Shown here: positions 1-9,019 of the stretch, piece after piece | Position numbering within the stretch: the stretch's first letter is position 1 | How the letters are laid out: the number at the start of each line of letters is the position of its first letter | Assembly (NCBI RefSeq): GCF_000712135.1 | Contig: NZ_JOOE01000003.1 | Coordinates: forward strand, 434,001-498,000 | Source: Sphingomonas sp. UNC305MFCol5.2 | GTDB taxonomy: Bacteria; Pseudomonadota; Alphaproteobacteria; Sphingomonadales; Sphingomonadaceae | Direction: 5' to 3' | DNA length: 64,000 bases | Position numbers and translations under genes: made by a program | The notes under the pieces: generated by a model | Told to the model about the DNA's origin: nothing | Databases searched by the model: none | Seen by the model: the letters and a program-made list of their open reading frames with translations, nothing else

Positions 1-35
1 AAGAGAAAAAACCAAATCGGTTAGGAGTTGCGCAG

Positions 36-599
36 ATGATCACGGCAATCCGCGAGGTGCGGCGCGCCAAGGGACTTACCTTGGAAGAAGTCGCCCGGCG
101 CTGCGTCCCGCCCACCACCGCGCAGACGATCGGCCGGCTCGAAACCGGTACGCGAACCGTCTCGGTCGGCTGGCTCAATCGCATCGCCGACGCGCTCGGA
201 GTGGATTCGGCAGATCTGGTCCGCCTGCCCGATCGTCCCGAGATCGCCGTCGCCGCGGTGCTCGACGGCAGCGGCGCGCAGGCGCCGCGCCGCGCCGCAT
301 CGGTGGTGCCGCCGCGCGGCGAGGCGGGGATGGTCGCAGTCACCGTCGGCGGAGGCATCGGCGATTATCGTGCGGGCGACGAGATCTGGTGCGATCGGCT
401 GGCGCCGGAGGCCTATACCCGCGCGCTCAACCGCGACGTGCTCGTGCCCCGTCCCGCGGGACGCTTCCTGTTCGGCCGGCTGATCGGGCGCGAAGGCGAC
501 AAGCTCCACTTGCTGCCCCTGGGCGCCGGCGCGCGCCAGCAGGTGGTCTCCGATCCGCCATGGATCGCCTGTGCGGTGCGGCTCGTCCGCGCGCTCTAG
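36..599 (+). CDS. XRE-family helix-turn-helix transcriptional regulator
   Basis: This 187-residue protein begins with a Cro/CI-type helix-turn-helix (about residues 1-65; EVRRAKGLTLEEVARR followed by TIGRLETGTR and the IADALGV helix). The C-terminal 100 residues look like a small beta-rich domain resembling the S24/LexA-type sensor fold, but I see no clear Ser-Lys protease dyad. An AGGAG Shine-Dalgarno at 22-26 supports the ATG at 36. It probably acts as a cytoplasmic repressor; the target is unknown. It stands alone, with a small secreted-protein gene 83 bases downstream on the same strand. The HTH call is firm; the role of the C-terminal half is not. Confidence 0.85.
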   Translation: MITAIREVRRAKGLTLEEVARRCVPPTTAQTIGRLETGTRTVSVGWLNRIADALGVDSADLVRLPDRPEIAVAAVLDGSGAQAPRRAASVVPPRGEAGMVAVTVGGGIGDYRAGDEIWCDRLAPEAYTRALNRDVLVPRPAGRFLFGRLIGREGDKLHLLPLGAGARQQVVSDPPWIACAVRLVRAL

Positions 600-682
600 A
601 GAGCACCGCTTCCCCCTTGCCGAGCGCCCCGCAGAGGCGCACTCTGCGGAGCAGAAAAGGGCAAATGCAGGAGGGGACTGCG

Positions 683-1045
683 ATGATCAAAACAGCGATG
701 ACGATCGCCGCCGCGATGACGTTCGCCGCGCCGGCGCTGGCCGAGGATTGGGACTTCGTCCTCGTCAACAACACCGGCAAGCCGATCAAGAGCGTCGAGA
801 TCTCGGCCGGCGGCGCGGGCACCTGGGTCGCCAACAAGGTCGATCCCGAGATGAAGCGCGAAGGCGTAACCGGGCCGGGCAAACGGATGACCGTGCATTT
901 CGACAAGGGCTCCGGCTGCAAATACGACATCAAGGCGACCTTCGCCGACGATACCAGCGCGGTCTGGTCGGGTATCAACGTCTGCGACAACGCCTATGTC
1001 ACGGTGAACTACGCCAACGGCACGCCGACCTACAAAGCGAGCTGA
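683..1045 (+). CDS. Small secreted protein of unknown function
   Basis: This 120-residue protein has a clear signal peptide (MIKTAMTIAAAMTFAAPALA, cleavage after ALA) and a mature domain of about 100 residues that looks beta-rich. Two cysteines (in GSGCKYD and INVCDNA) could form a disulfide in the periplasm. I chose the ATG at 683 because GGAGGGG lies 8-10 bases upstream and because it gives the signal peptide; the reading frame stays open upstream but is not protein-like. I do not recognise an enzymatic motif. The NNTGKPI start of the mature chain suggests a small beta-sandwich. Function unknown. Confidence 0.75.
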   Translation: MIKTAMTIAAAMTFAAPALAEDWDFVLVNNTGKPIKSVEISAGGAGTWVANKVDPEMKREGVTGPGKRMTVHFDKGSGCKYDIKATFADDTSAVWSGINVCDNAYVTVNYANGTPTYKAS

Positions 1046-1152
1046 GCCTTCGCGATCGGCGGGAAGTGGCCGTTGGCGAAGCGGCGGCGATCACGCGATT
1101 TTCAGCGGCTTGCCCGGATGGGATCGGAACTGCCTCGACGCCCCGGTCCGGC

Positions 1153-1624
1153 GTGAAAACCAAAGCTCAACGGCCCGACGAGCGTCCCACCCGCCGCCAA
1201 GAGCACGGGAAGCGATGGCGACGCGCGTGGCAGCCGTCCTTGCCTGAACGCCGGCATCGCGCGTTTCGAGTAGGCGCCGGTCCGATCGAGGATCCGCTCG
1301 AGAACGTCGAAGGACGCTGGACATTGCAGATACTGCTTCGTCTCGGCGCGGGCGAGCATCGCTTCTCGGATCCGAGGGCGGCGATTCCCCGGATCAGCAC
1401 CAATATATTGACCGACCGGCTTCGCGCTCTGGAAAGCGGGGAGCTCGTCGAGCAGCACCATCTACAGCCGCCGCATGCCAGCCAGGTCTATCTGCTCGCC
1501 CGATCTGGCCACCGGCCTGAGGCCGGCACTGGACGCCCTTGCGCGCTGGCGTGCGGAAACGCGCAATGCGTCCCTTCAAAACGCTGGTCGATCAGGCGCC
1601 CCGAACATGGCGCAATCACGATGA
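1153..1624 (+). pseudogene. HxlR-family transcriptional regulator, frameshifted remnant
   Basis: The frame from about 1153 encodes an HxlR-type winged helix (EGRWTLQILLRLGAGEHRF, then ISTNILTDRLRALESGELVE, then HASQVYLLA), the standard order for this family. At about 1495-1502 the homology passes to the next frame, which continues DLATGLRPALDALARWRAE and stops at 1624. The original frame runs on to 1653 with unrelated residues. One extra base therefore breaks the gene. The N-terminal start is uncertain (GTG at 1153 is the best candidate), and the usual early cysteine of HxlR proteins was not found. It could be a sequencing error, but the weak start favours a decaying gene. Confidence 0.65.
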
Positions 1625-1664
1625 AGCTGAAGGAAACCGCGCGTGGGGTCTGAAGGGAAGACGA

Positions 1665-2549
1665 TCACTGCGGATCGGCAGGCTTTGGCGGAGAGGGCAA
1701 GGACGAAGATGCCGGTTCTTTTCGGAAAATTGCGAAAGTTCGCGCTTTTGCTTCCGCAATCAGCGGGTTGAACTCGCCTTTCCCCGCAGCGAATATCGCT
1801 GGAAGGATAGCCGCAATCAGCGCCAAGTCGGGGCGATGGTCCTGCTTGTCCAGAACGAGCAATAGCGAATCCAAGGGTGTCGCCTCGAGCAGCTGCCGCG
1901 CCTGAGCGAAAGAAACGACGTCATCGTTTCGACCGTAGATCAGCACGATCGGCGTGGTGAGCCGGCGTGCGGTATCTAAATTGGAATATCGATCGGCGAG
2001 GAAGCCCCGCAGCAATTTGGGCGCGACGGAGCGAAGGTCAGGGAAGGCGCCGAGCGCAATTATGCCGTCCGCAGGCACTTCCGCGGCGACATTCATGGCC
2101 ACGGCGGCGCCGAGCGAATGGCCAACGAGATATACTTTCCCTTCCGGATGCAGGCCCCGCGCCAGCGTAATAAACGCGAGGCCGTCGCGGGTGAGTCCCG
2201 CCTCATCCGGCGAGCCTGGATTGCCCCCATAGCCCCGATAGGAAGCGATCAGCAGCGGATAGCCGGCGAGGGCGAATGGTTCGGCATAATGTGCGGCATC
2301 CATCTGATCGCCGGACCGGCCCTGGAAGAAGAGCAGGAGCGGCAGCTCGGCACGCCCTCTCCAGTAAAGTCCCTTCAGCACCAGACCGTCGGAGGTCCGC
2401 ACGGTCTTTGGTTCGGGCGCCTGTTCCTGCCACGCCTTCGGTGCAGGCGGATGGCTGCGCGGCGCATATAATTGCGCGCGCGCGCCATGTGCGCAGCCGA
2501 ACACCAGCATGATCGCCAGCATTGCCGGCATCCACGACCGCCCCGGCAT
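1665..2549 (-). CDS. Exported alpha/beta hydrolase
   Basis: This 294-residue alpha/beta-hydrolase is the last gene of the peptide/acyl operon. The nucleophile elbow is VGHSLGAA, the acid is probably in YGRNDDVVS and the histidine in KQDHRPD, giving a plausible Ser-Asp-His triad. The N-terminus (MPGRSWMPAMLAIMLVFG, then CAHGARA-Q) is a signal sequence; the FGC could also act as a lipobox. The ATG at 2549 lies just after the stop of the preceding barrel gene (2558), so the open frame upstream of it is not used. The substrate is unknown. From its position it could act as a thioesterase, deacylase or lipase on the product of the operon, which is inference. Confidence 0.8.
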   Translation of the reverse strand: MPGRSWMPAMLAIMLVFGCAHGARAQLYAPRSHPPAPKAWQEQAPEPKTVRTSDGLVLKGLYWRGRAELPLLLFFQGRSGDQMDAAHYAEPFALAGYPLLIASYRGYGGNPGSPDEAGLTRDGLAFITLARGLHPEGKVYLVGHSLGAAVAMNVAAEVPADGIIALGAFPDLRSVAPKLLRGFLADRYSNLDTARRLTTPIVLIYGRNDDVVSFAQARQLLEATPLDSLLLVLDKQDHRPDLALIAAILPAIFAAGKGEFNPLIAEAKARTFAIFRKEPASSSLPSPPKPADPQ

Positions 2550-2557
2550 ACTCCGCG

Positions 2558-3148
2558 TCAAAATCGCACGAGCAGGCCGAGCATGGCCTGATTGCGCGTG
2601 CCATCGAGATGCTGGAACGATGCGCGCAACGCCGTATTCTCGCCGGTCCGAAACTCGGCGCCGCCGGTCAGGACGAAGCTTTGGTTCCACGCGTCAAATT
2701 CAGCGGTGCCCGGCGGAACGTCGAGGTTGTAGCGATGCCCGCCATAACCGCCGCCGGCATAGAGCAGCAATTCCGGGGTGGCGGCGTAGCCCAGTCGCGC
2801 GACGGCGCTATATCCCCAGCGCGGCTTGATGGCAAAGCGTTGGCCTCCGGCGATCGTCGATGGCGTGCTGCCGCCAAACTGTACCGCACCTTCCACACCC
2901 GCGATCATCCGGCCGCCGACCGCCACGTCATAGCCCGCAAACAGGGCGCCTCCGACACCCCATTTGGTTACGTTGCGGTCGATGGAGCCGTGCGGACCAG
3001 TCTCCGTCACAATAAAGTGATGATCGGTCGCGCCCGCCTCCGCACCCAAGTGAGGCCCACTGAACTGCTCGGCGTCATCCGAACCCTGCGCCTGGCATTC
3101 GACTGCGGGCACAAGCAATATGGCGGCGAACGGCATTAAAAAGCGCAT
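2558..3148 (-). CDS. Outer-membrane beta-barrel protein (porin/OmpA-barrel type)
   Basis: This 196-residue protein has a signal peptide (MRFLMPFAAILLVPAVECQA). It then shows alternating amphipathic strands rich in Gly and aromatics (GVGGALFAGYD, AVARLGYAA, LLLYAGGGYGG) and ends in Phe (LGLLVRF), the usual outer-membrane assembly signal. It matches the small eight-stranded barrel family seen in many alphaproteobacteria. It lies 18 bases after the ketosynthase and 8 bases before the hydrolase, so it is cotranscribed with the peptide export genes. It may help the product cross or anchor in the outer membrane; no TolC-type channel is encoded here. The barrel call is good, the role is inferred. 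Confidence 0.75.
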   Translation of the reverse strand: MRFLMPFAAILLVPAVECQAQGSDDAEQFSGPHLGAEAGATDHHFIVTETGPHGSIDRNVTKWGVGGALFAGYDVAVGGRMIAGVEGAVQFGGSTPSTIAGGQRFAIKPRWGYSAVARLGYAATPELLLYAGGGYGGHRYNLDVPPGTAEFDAWNQSFVLTGGAEFRTGENTALRASFQHLDGTRNQAMLGLLVRF

Positions 3149-3166
3149 CGTCTTTCCCCCTGTGAA

Positions 3167-4381
3167 TTACGCGGCATCGGCATGCCGCACCAGAATCGAG
3201 GCATTGAGGCCGCCGAAGGCGAATGAATTGGAGATCATGTGCGCCAGTGTCGCACTGCGCCCGAAATTGGGGACGCAGTCGATCGGGCAGTCGGGATCGC
3301 GCGTGAGAAAATTGGCGGTTGGCGGGATGAATTGCGCGCCAAGTGCACTCAGTGTCACTGCCAATTCCAGCGCGGCCGACGCGCCGAGTGCATGGCCGAG
3401 CGTTGACTTGGTGGCAGTGACCGGCAGCGTCGTGGCGCGGTCCCCGAATACTTCCGCGATTGCCTCGCATTCGGAGCGATCATTGGCTTGAGTGCCGGTG
3501 CCGTGTGCGTTGATCGCGTCGACTGCGCTCGCCGCCAGTTCGGCGTCAGCGAGCGCTAACCGCATGGCGCGCGCCATACCTCCTGCGTCTGGCGAGGTGA
3601 TCGAACCGGCGTCCGAGCAGGCCCCGAAGCCGATGATTTCTCCCAATACCGTGGCGCCGCGGGCCAGTGCGGCGTCACGCTCTTCGAGCATTAGCATTGC
3701 CGCGCCTTCCGCCAGAACGAGACCGCCGCGTTCGCGAGAGAAGGGGCGACAGGTGTCCTCGGCGACGATATGAAGGGCCTGCCAGGCTGCGAGGCATCCC
3801 GGCGCGAGGCACGCCTCGCTGCCGCCGGTTATTGCCGCATCCGCCAAGCCGGTGCGAACAAGCTGAAATGCCTGACCGATCGCATGAGCGGCAGAAGCGC
3901 AGGCACTGGCGACGGTGTAAACGACGCCCTTGATACCGTGCTCGATTGCGATCTGGCTCGCCACCGCACTGAACATGCTGCGCGGCACAGTAAGCGGATG
4001 AAGGCGCGGACTGCCGCTCGTATATAGTTTCCGCGATGCCTCTTCCTGTGTGACCTGGCTGCCCGCGCCCGTACCGACGACGCAAGCAAAGCGCTCCGGA
4101 ACGATGTCGTCCGGCGCGACGCGGGCTGCCAGCAGCGCCTCCCGGGACGCGGCGAGGGCATATTGTGCGACTGGATCGAGCATCGCGAGCCGCTCGCGCG
4201 TGAACCGACCTGCGGGATCGAAGTCGCGGACCTGGCCGACCGGGCGCGTAAAACCGGAAAGCTCAGGCTGCGTCGGAGGAGCGAAGCGCGATTCGCCAGC
4301 GGCAACGGCGCGCCAGGTCTCGGTCATGCTGTTGCCAAGACAACTGACCGCACCCATGCCTGTGACGACGACTCGCTTCAA
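3167..4381 (-). CDS. Beta-ketoacyl-ACP synthase (KAS II/FabF-like)
   Basis: This 404-residue condensing enzyme has the full Cys-His-His set: Cys161 in ASACASAAH, His293 in NAHGTGT, and Lys325/His330 in TKSTLGHALG. Length and motif spacing are those of FabF/KAS II. Its start overlaps the ACP stop by 4 bases, so the two are translationally coupled, as in pathways that use a dedicated ACP. It is not in a fatty-acid operon; it follows a C39 peptidase exporter. It probably extends or supplies an acyl chain on the neighbouring ACP for use by the LpxL-like acyltransferase (inference). No dedicated ketoreductase or dehydratase is nearby, so housekeeping enzymes would have to complete any chain. Confidence 0.9.
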   Translation of the reverse strand: MKRVVVTGMGAVSCLGNSMTETWRAVAAGESRFAPPTQPELSGFTRPVGQVRDFDPAGRFTRERLAMLDPVAQYALAASREALLAARVAPDDIVPERFACVVGTGAGSQVTQEEASRKLYTSGSPRLHPLTVPRSMFSAVASQIAIEHGIKGVVYTVASACASAAHAIGQAFQLVRTGLADAAITGGSEACLAPGCLAAWQALHIVAEDTCRPFSRERGGLVLAEGAAMLMLEERDAALARGATVLGEIIGFGACSDAGSITSPDAGGMARAMRLALADAELAASAVDAINAHGTGTQANDRSECEAIAEVFGDRATTLPVTATKSTLGHALGASAALELAVTLSALGAQFIPPTANFLTRDPDCPIDCVPNFGRSATLAHMISNSFAFGGLNASILVRHADAA

Positions 4382-4653
4382 GCCGCGCGACCCTTTGCCG
4401 CTTGCGCGGCGACCACCATCGCGATCAGGTCGCCGACGGTGCCTTCCTGTCCTTGGTCCCGCGCGAAATCATTGATGTTGAATGGCAGCTCGACGTTGAA
4501 CCTTTCCTCGATCTCGAAAATCACTTCGACCAGGCTGAGCGAATCGAGCGCCAAGGCCGATAGCTGCGTGTCGGGCGTGACCACGATTTCCTCACCGATC
4601 GAGCGCGCAAGAACCTCAGCGATAATCGAATACGCTTGCTCGACTTCAGGCAT
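4378..4653 (-). CDS. Acyl carrier protein
   Basis: This 91-residue acidic four-helix protein carries the phosphopantetheine attachment site at Ser38 in LALDSLSLVEV. The downstream helix FEIEERFNVELP is typical of ACPs. It has a C-terminal extension (AAQAAKGRAA) that overlaps the ketosynthase start. It is a dedicated, non-housekeeping ACP, set between the ABC exporter (12-base gap) and the ketosynthase. It should carry the acyl chain made by the ketosynthase. Confidence 0.93.
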   Translation of the reverse strand: MPEVEQAYSIIAEVLARSIGEEIVVTPDTQLSALALDSLSLVEVIFEIEERFNVELPFNINDFARDQGQEGTVGDLIAMVVAAQAAKGRAA

Positions 4654-4665
4654 CGTTCTTCCCCC

Positions 4666-6780
4666 CTATGCCGCCATGGTTCCCGTTCCGCCGCTCGGCA
4701 CAAGTCGGCCGCCCACAAGTTCGTAAACCGTTGCGCAGCGTGCGATTACGCGCGGATCGTGAGTAGCAATGAGCTTGGTCGCGGGAATCTCCGCGAGCCG
4801 CAGCAACAGCATGTCGACCGTCTCGGAGTCGAGGTTCGAAGTGACTTCGTCGAGCAGCAGCAGCGAGGCGTCGCGATAGAGCGCCCGGGCGAGCATCAGA
4901 CGGCGGCGCTGCCCGCTCGACAGGACGCCATTCTCCTCGCTCACCATCGTCTCGGCGCAGCGCGGAAGGGCGTTGACCACTTCGTCGAGGCTGCTCAGAC
5001 GCAGCGCATCATCCACGCGGGCCATGTCGGGCGCCGGTGAGAAGCAGGTGACATTCTCGATCACCGTGCCGCGAAGCAACTTGTCCGAGCCGAGCAGCAG
5101 GCCGATATTGTCGCGATAGGGCGCCAGTCCCCAAGCAGCGAGTGGAATGCCGTCGACCAGATGCTGGCCCTCACTCGGGGAGTACAGCCCCGCGAGTAGC
5201 TTGAGCAATGTGGTCTTTCCCGACCCCGAAGCGCCGACGATGGCGATCATCGACATGTCGCGCAGCGGAATCGTCAGAGAGAGATCGGAGAGGATCGGCT
5301 TGTCGGCGAAGCCAGCGCGAAAAGTGACGCCGGAGAGCGTCACCGAGGTACGGATGCGACGATCCATTGCCCGGCCGGCCGCCTCGACATTCTGTTCGAG
5401 AAAGTCGCTCAGACGGCCCATGTTGTTGGCCAGCATCGCGACGTCGTTCATCACCTTCACCAGCTTGTCGATCCGGTCGAAAAACATCCCGCGATAGGTG
5501 AAGAAGGCATAGAGCATGCCCACCGTCACCGATTGCGTGAGTACCGCGAGCACACCGAAATAAAGCACCAACGCGGTGCCGAGCGCAGTCACGATTTCGA
5601 CGAGCAGCACCGCGTTGGCTTCGATCAGCCCTACGCGGAAGCCGGCATTGACCGCGCGCACGAGGCTGTCGTTCCAACGGGCATTGGTATTGACAGTGGC
5701 GTTGGCGGTCTTGAGTGCGGCGGCGGCGCGCAGATTGTCGATCAGCCGCGAACGCTCCTCGGACTTGGCCCTTAATGCCACCGCGCCTTCGCGCCGCATG
5801 GCCGGGTAGAGCAGCAGACGGATAGCAATTACGGCGAGGAAAACTGCGGTCACCATCGCCGCAAGCGAAGGGATATAGAGGAACATCAAGATGCCGCAGA
5901 GTATCAGCATGGCGCCGTCAACGATCGCGTCCACCAGCGAATTGGTGACGACTGAACGGACCTGCTCGATCGAATCGAGCCGCGTCGCAACGTCGCCGGG
6001 ATGGCGTGATTCGAAATAGCGTAAGGGCAGACGAAAGATGTGCCCGACTGCGTTGCGAGTTAGCTGCGCGAAAAAGGCACTGCCGGCATTGGCGACGATG
6101 CGCCTCTGCATCCATTCGGCAAGGCCGGCAGTTGCCGAGACGAAGAAGATCGCGATCGCCAGGATCTGAAGCAGATTGAAATCGCTTTTGGGTACCACCG
6201 AATCGATCGCAACCTGCACGATCGCCGGCAGCGCCAGCGACAACAGACTGCCGGTGAGCGCGACTGTTACGACCTGCATGACCGAAGTGCGCAGGCCATA
6301 GGTCAGCCGCAGGATTTTCGAGAGGGTGTAGCGCTTCTCCTGAACGATCTCGGCGAATGAATCGCTGGGCTGGAGTTCGAGCAGAGCCCCCGAGAAATGG
6401 CGTTCAAATTCGGCGGTACCGTAGGTGCGTACGCCGCCGGCGGGATCGTGGATGGTGTAGCGCCCGTACCGGATCGACTCCAGCACAACGAAATGGTTCC
6501 TGTCCCAGTGCAGGATCGCGGGGCGCCGGACCAGCGCCAGTTCGTCGAGCGTATCGACGTGGAGCCCGCGGCACGCAAAATTGAGTTGCCCCGCCACGCG
6601 CGAGACATTGGCAAGGTTCAGCCCTTGGCGCGTAGTGGGAAAGGCGTTGCGAAGATAGTTGAGATCCAGCCGGTGGCCGTGCCATTGGGCGACCATCACG
6701 AGGCAGGCGAGGCCGCACTCGCCGTCTGCGTCCTGCATCACCATCGGCAGGCGCCGCTTGAAGGCAGCCAGCGGGTTCAT
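4666..6780 (-). CDS. Peptidase C39 domain-containing ABC exporter (bacteriocin type)
   Basis: This 704-residue inner-membrane protein has three parts. The first is an N-terminal C39 cysteine protease (Cys22 in GECGLAC, His96 in RNHFVVLE, Asp112 in IHDPAGG). The second is a transmembrane exporter domain (about residues 150-430). The third is an ABC ATPase (Walker A GASGSGKTT, signature LSSGQRRRL, Walker B LLLLDEVTSNLD). This is the family that removes double-glycine leaders and exports the mature peptide. All three protease residues are present, so it should be active. Its substrate is most likely the GG-leader peptide encoded at the head of the operon. The start overlaps the HlyD stop (ATGA). 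Confidence 0.95.
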   Translation of the reverse strand: MNPLAAFKRRLPMVMQDADGECGLACLVMVAQWHGHRLDLNYLRNAFPTTRQGLNLANVSRVAGQLNFACRGLHVDTLDELALVRRPAILHWDRNHFVVLESIRYGRYTIHDPAGGVRTYGTAEFERHFSGALLELQPSDSFAEIVQEKRYTLSKILRLTYGLRTSVMQVVTVALTGSLLSLALPAIVQVAIDSVVPKSDFNLLQILAIAIFFVSATAGLAEWMQRRIVANAGSAFFAQLTRNAVGHIFRLPLRYFESRHPGDVATRLDSIEQVRSVVTNSLVDAIVDGAMLILCGILMFLYIPSLAAMVTAVFLAVIAIRLLLYPAMRREGAVALRAKSEERSRLIDNLRAAAALKTANATVNTNARWNDSLVRAVNAGFRVGLIEANAVLLVEIVTALGTALVLYFGVLAVLTQSVTVGMLYAFFTYRGMFFDRIDKLVKVMNDVAMLANNMGRLSDFLEQNVEAAGRAMDRRIRTSVTLSGVTFRAGFADKPILSDLSLTIPLRDMSMIAIVGASGSGKTTLLKLLAGLYSPSEGQHLVDGIPLAAWGLAPYRDNIGLLLGSDKLLRGTVIENVTCFSPAPDMARVDDALRLSSLDEVVNALPRCAETMVSEENGVLSSGQRRRLMLARALYRDASLLLLDEVTSNLDSETVDMLLLRLAEIPATKLIATHDPRVIARCATVYELVGGRLVPSGGTGTMAA

Positions 6781-7973
6781 GAAATTTGCCCCCGCATTGA
6801 ATAAAGCGGCTCAAGCAACCAGTCGATCAGACGGCGCCTCTCGAGTGTGACTTCGGCTGTCAACGCCATGCCGATCTTGAGCGGACGAGCTTGGCCGTAG
6901 GCGTTGACATAAGGAGCATCGGGGTGGACCTCGACGCGAAAGCGCCGGCCTTGCGCCTTTTCATTCGCCGGCTCGTCGGGATCGAGCGAAACCTGCTGGA
7001 CCGCGCTCACCGTTCCGTAGCGGATGCCGAATGCCTGGTAGGGGAAGGCATCGTATTTGAGGACGACGCGCTGGCCCGGTTCGATGAAGCCGATCGCGGC
7101 GGACGGCGCGTCCAGCGACACCACCAGCTCGGATCCGGGCCGGGCGAGTGCGAAGAGGCGATCTCCCGCCTCGATCCGTTGCCCCGGACGCACTGAACTG
7201 GCGCGGATCTCGCCCGACGCGGGCGCAATGATCCGCACGAACTCCTGCGATTCGAGATCGTGGATCTGGGTGTCGATCTGAAGCCGCTGGTTGCGCAGGT
7301 CGAGCAGTCCCTGCCGCAGCGCGCGCTCCTCGGCGTGCATCGAAGCCAGCCGGTCGGCCCGCTCGCGCCTGATCTCTGCATTGCGCAAGTCGGAACTCGC
7401 CATCGCCTGATCGATTTGAAGGATGGTGCTGCGTAACTGGTCAAGTGTCGTCTCGGTGACAAAGCCGCTGTCCGCGAGCGTGCTGAGCGCGCGGAGCCGA
7501 CGCTCGGCAATCTGACGTTGTCCCTGGACCGCGCGGAGGTTCCGCGCGATCGAGTGCAGCGAAGTTTCGGATGTGGCATTCAGGTCTGCCAGCTGCCCCT
7601 GCCACTCGCGGAGCGAGCGCTCGAGATCGGCGGTTTGCAGGTCCATGTTGGCGCGCATTCGCTGCAGTCGCCCGATCGTCATCACCGCGGTGTCACCTGA
7701 GCTCGCGACAATGCGCGGGACCTGGACTATTGCGAGGAGCTGACCAGCCTGTATGCGATCGCCCAGTTTCGCCTTGAGTTCGACGACCGTGCCTGCGCGC
7801 TCGCTGGCGACCGTCGTGAAGCCGTCGCGCGCGACGATTTCGCCGCGCACCGTCTCGCGACGGCTGTAGCTGCCGAGCAGCGCGATTGCCAGGCCGCTGA
7901 GGAGGATCGTGCCGAACAGGGCCGTGACCAGCCAATGCACCACCGGTTGCGCAAGCAGCACCGGCGAGTCCAT
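6777..7973 (-). CDS. HlyD-family membrane fusion protein
   Basis: This periplasmic adaptor links the C39 ABC exporter to the outer membrane. It has one N-terminal transmembrane helix (VVHWLVTALFGTILLSGLA), a lipoyl/barrel-sandwich half (GEIVARDGFTTVASERAG), a long coiled-coil (about residues 95-215) and the second lipoyl half (IIAPASGEIRASSVRPG). The ATG at 7973 gives 398 residues. A TTG at 8012, overlapping the acyltransferase stop as TTGA, would add 13 residues (beginning MIRRPANPRGG) that resemble the usual N-terminus of this family. The same TTGA start type is used by the flippase at 40514. The true start may therefore be 8012. Confidence 0.92.
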   Translation of the reverse strand: MDSPVLLAQPVVHWLVTALFGTILLSGLAIALLGSYSRRETVRGEIVARDGFTTVASERAGTVVELKAKLGDRIQAGQLLAIVQVPRIVASSGDTAVMTIGRLQRMRANMDLQTADLERSLREWQGQLADLNATSETSLHSIARNLRAVQGQRQIAERRLRALSTLADSGFVTETTLDQLRSTILQIDQAMASSDLRNAEIRRERADRLASMHAEERALRQGLLDLRNQRLQIDTQIHDLESQEFVRIIAPASGEIRASSVRPGQRIEAGDRLFALARPGSELVVSLDAPSAAIGFIEPGQRVVLKYDAFPYQAFGIRYGTVSAVQQVSLDPDEPANEKAQGRRFRVEVHPDAPYVNAYGQARPLKIGMALTAEVTLERRRLIDWLLEPLYSMRGQIS

Positions 7974-8008
7974 GTCGTCGCCGCCACGCGGGTTGGCGGG
8001 GCGCCGGA

Positions 8009-8977
8009 TCAAGCTCGTGCATCCGCAGGGGCATAGAACTCCTCGAGCCGGTCCCACAAATGCCATTGTGCTGGGCTGGCGATGACGGCGCGGCTGAGAA
8101 ATCGCGCGATCAGCCCTGCGGTATGGTTGCGCGATACGGCGTCGCAAGCGGCGACATCGATCATGCCCTCGACAAGGATCGTATCGCGGACGCCATCGCA
8201 GCGCGTCCGCAGCAGCAGGATCGGCGCGCGGCATAGCGCGGCCAGATCCGATACGCCCATCGCCAACCGGCCAGGTCGCCATAGAATATCGGCCTCGACC
8301 GAACGGCCATATTGCTGTGGCAGGTCGACCAGCGTAATCAACACTGCGCCGCGACGGACCGCACGAAGCAATTCGATGAACTCATCTTGCCTGTCGATGA
8401 AAAATATTCGGAGAGTAACGCCGAGAGCGTCGAGCCGCTCAAGCGATTGGTGTTCTTCGGGAGTGGCCTGCTTGCTTCTAACGAGAATGATCTCGCGCCC
8501 CCGAAAATAGCGCTCGGCCAGCCAGGCGATCGACGCAGAATAAGGACCCATATGGGGTAGCGCGACAATTACCGCCGGAAGGCCAGCCGCCAGTTCGATC
8601 GTCTCCGGATCGGAAGAGACGACATAGTCGGCATCGCGCAGCAATCCTGGAAGCGGGCGCGACGCCAGTGCGCACCACTCCATCGCGAACAGCAGGTCGT
8701 GGAAATAGGACAGCCGCACCACGCGATAGGCAGCGCGTAACGGCATATGAAGAACGGTGGCCACGCGCGTGACTTCACGCAAGCTGGGCTTGAACCGCCC
8801 GAATGTGCATCCGGCCACGAACCAGCCACGCAATAGCCGGCGCCGCATGCGAATTGGCAGCACTGCTAACCGCCGAAGCAGTTGCTCGCCTTCCCGGTCG
8901 ACCGGAGAATTGTCGATGACGAGGGGGCGAACCCACCTGCTATCCGCAGCCGGATCGATTGAATTTTGGAAAGTCAC
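8009..8977 (-). CDS. LpxL/HtrB-like lysophospholipid acyltransferase-fold protein
   Basis: This 322-residue protein resembles the lipid A late acyltransferase family. It has an amphipathic N-terminal half, the active-site-like block VIVALPHMGPYS, a mid block FIDRQDEFIELLRAVRRGAVL, ITLVDLPQQYG, an LAALCRAPILLL strand, and a PAQWHLWDRLEEFY C-terminus like the family's PEQW motif. His142 is present, but the acidic residue of H-x4-D/E is replaced by Ser147. It directly follows the GG-leader peptide gene. It may transfer an acyl chain from the dedicated ACP to the peptide or a lipid, or may have a changed mechanism. Family assignment is fairly good; activity is unproven. Confidence 0.75.
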   Translation of the reverse strand: MTFQNSIDPAADSRWVRPLVIDNSPVDREGEQLLRRLAVLPIRMRRRLLRGWFVAGCTFGRFKPSLREVTRVATVLHMPLRAAYRVVRLSYFHDLLFAMEWCALASRPLPGLLRDADYVVSSDPETIELAAGLPAVIVALPHMGPYSASIAWLAERYFRGREIILVRSKQATPEEHQSLERLDALGVTLRIFFIDRQDEFIELLRAVRRGAVLITLVDLPQQYGRSVEADILWRPGRLAMGVSDLAALCRAPILLLRTRCDGVRDTILVEGMIDVAACDAVSRNHTAGLIARFLSRAVIASPAQWHLWDRLEEFYAPADARA

Positions 8978-9019
8978 GATGCCACCAGGCGCGGGAAGCG
9001 CTACGATTCTTGAAGAATT

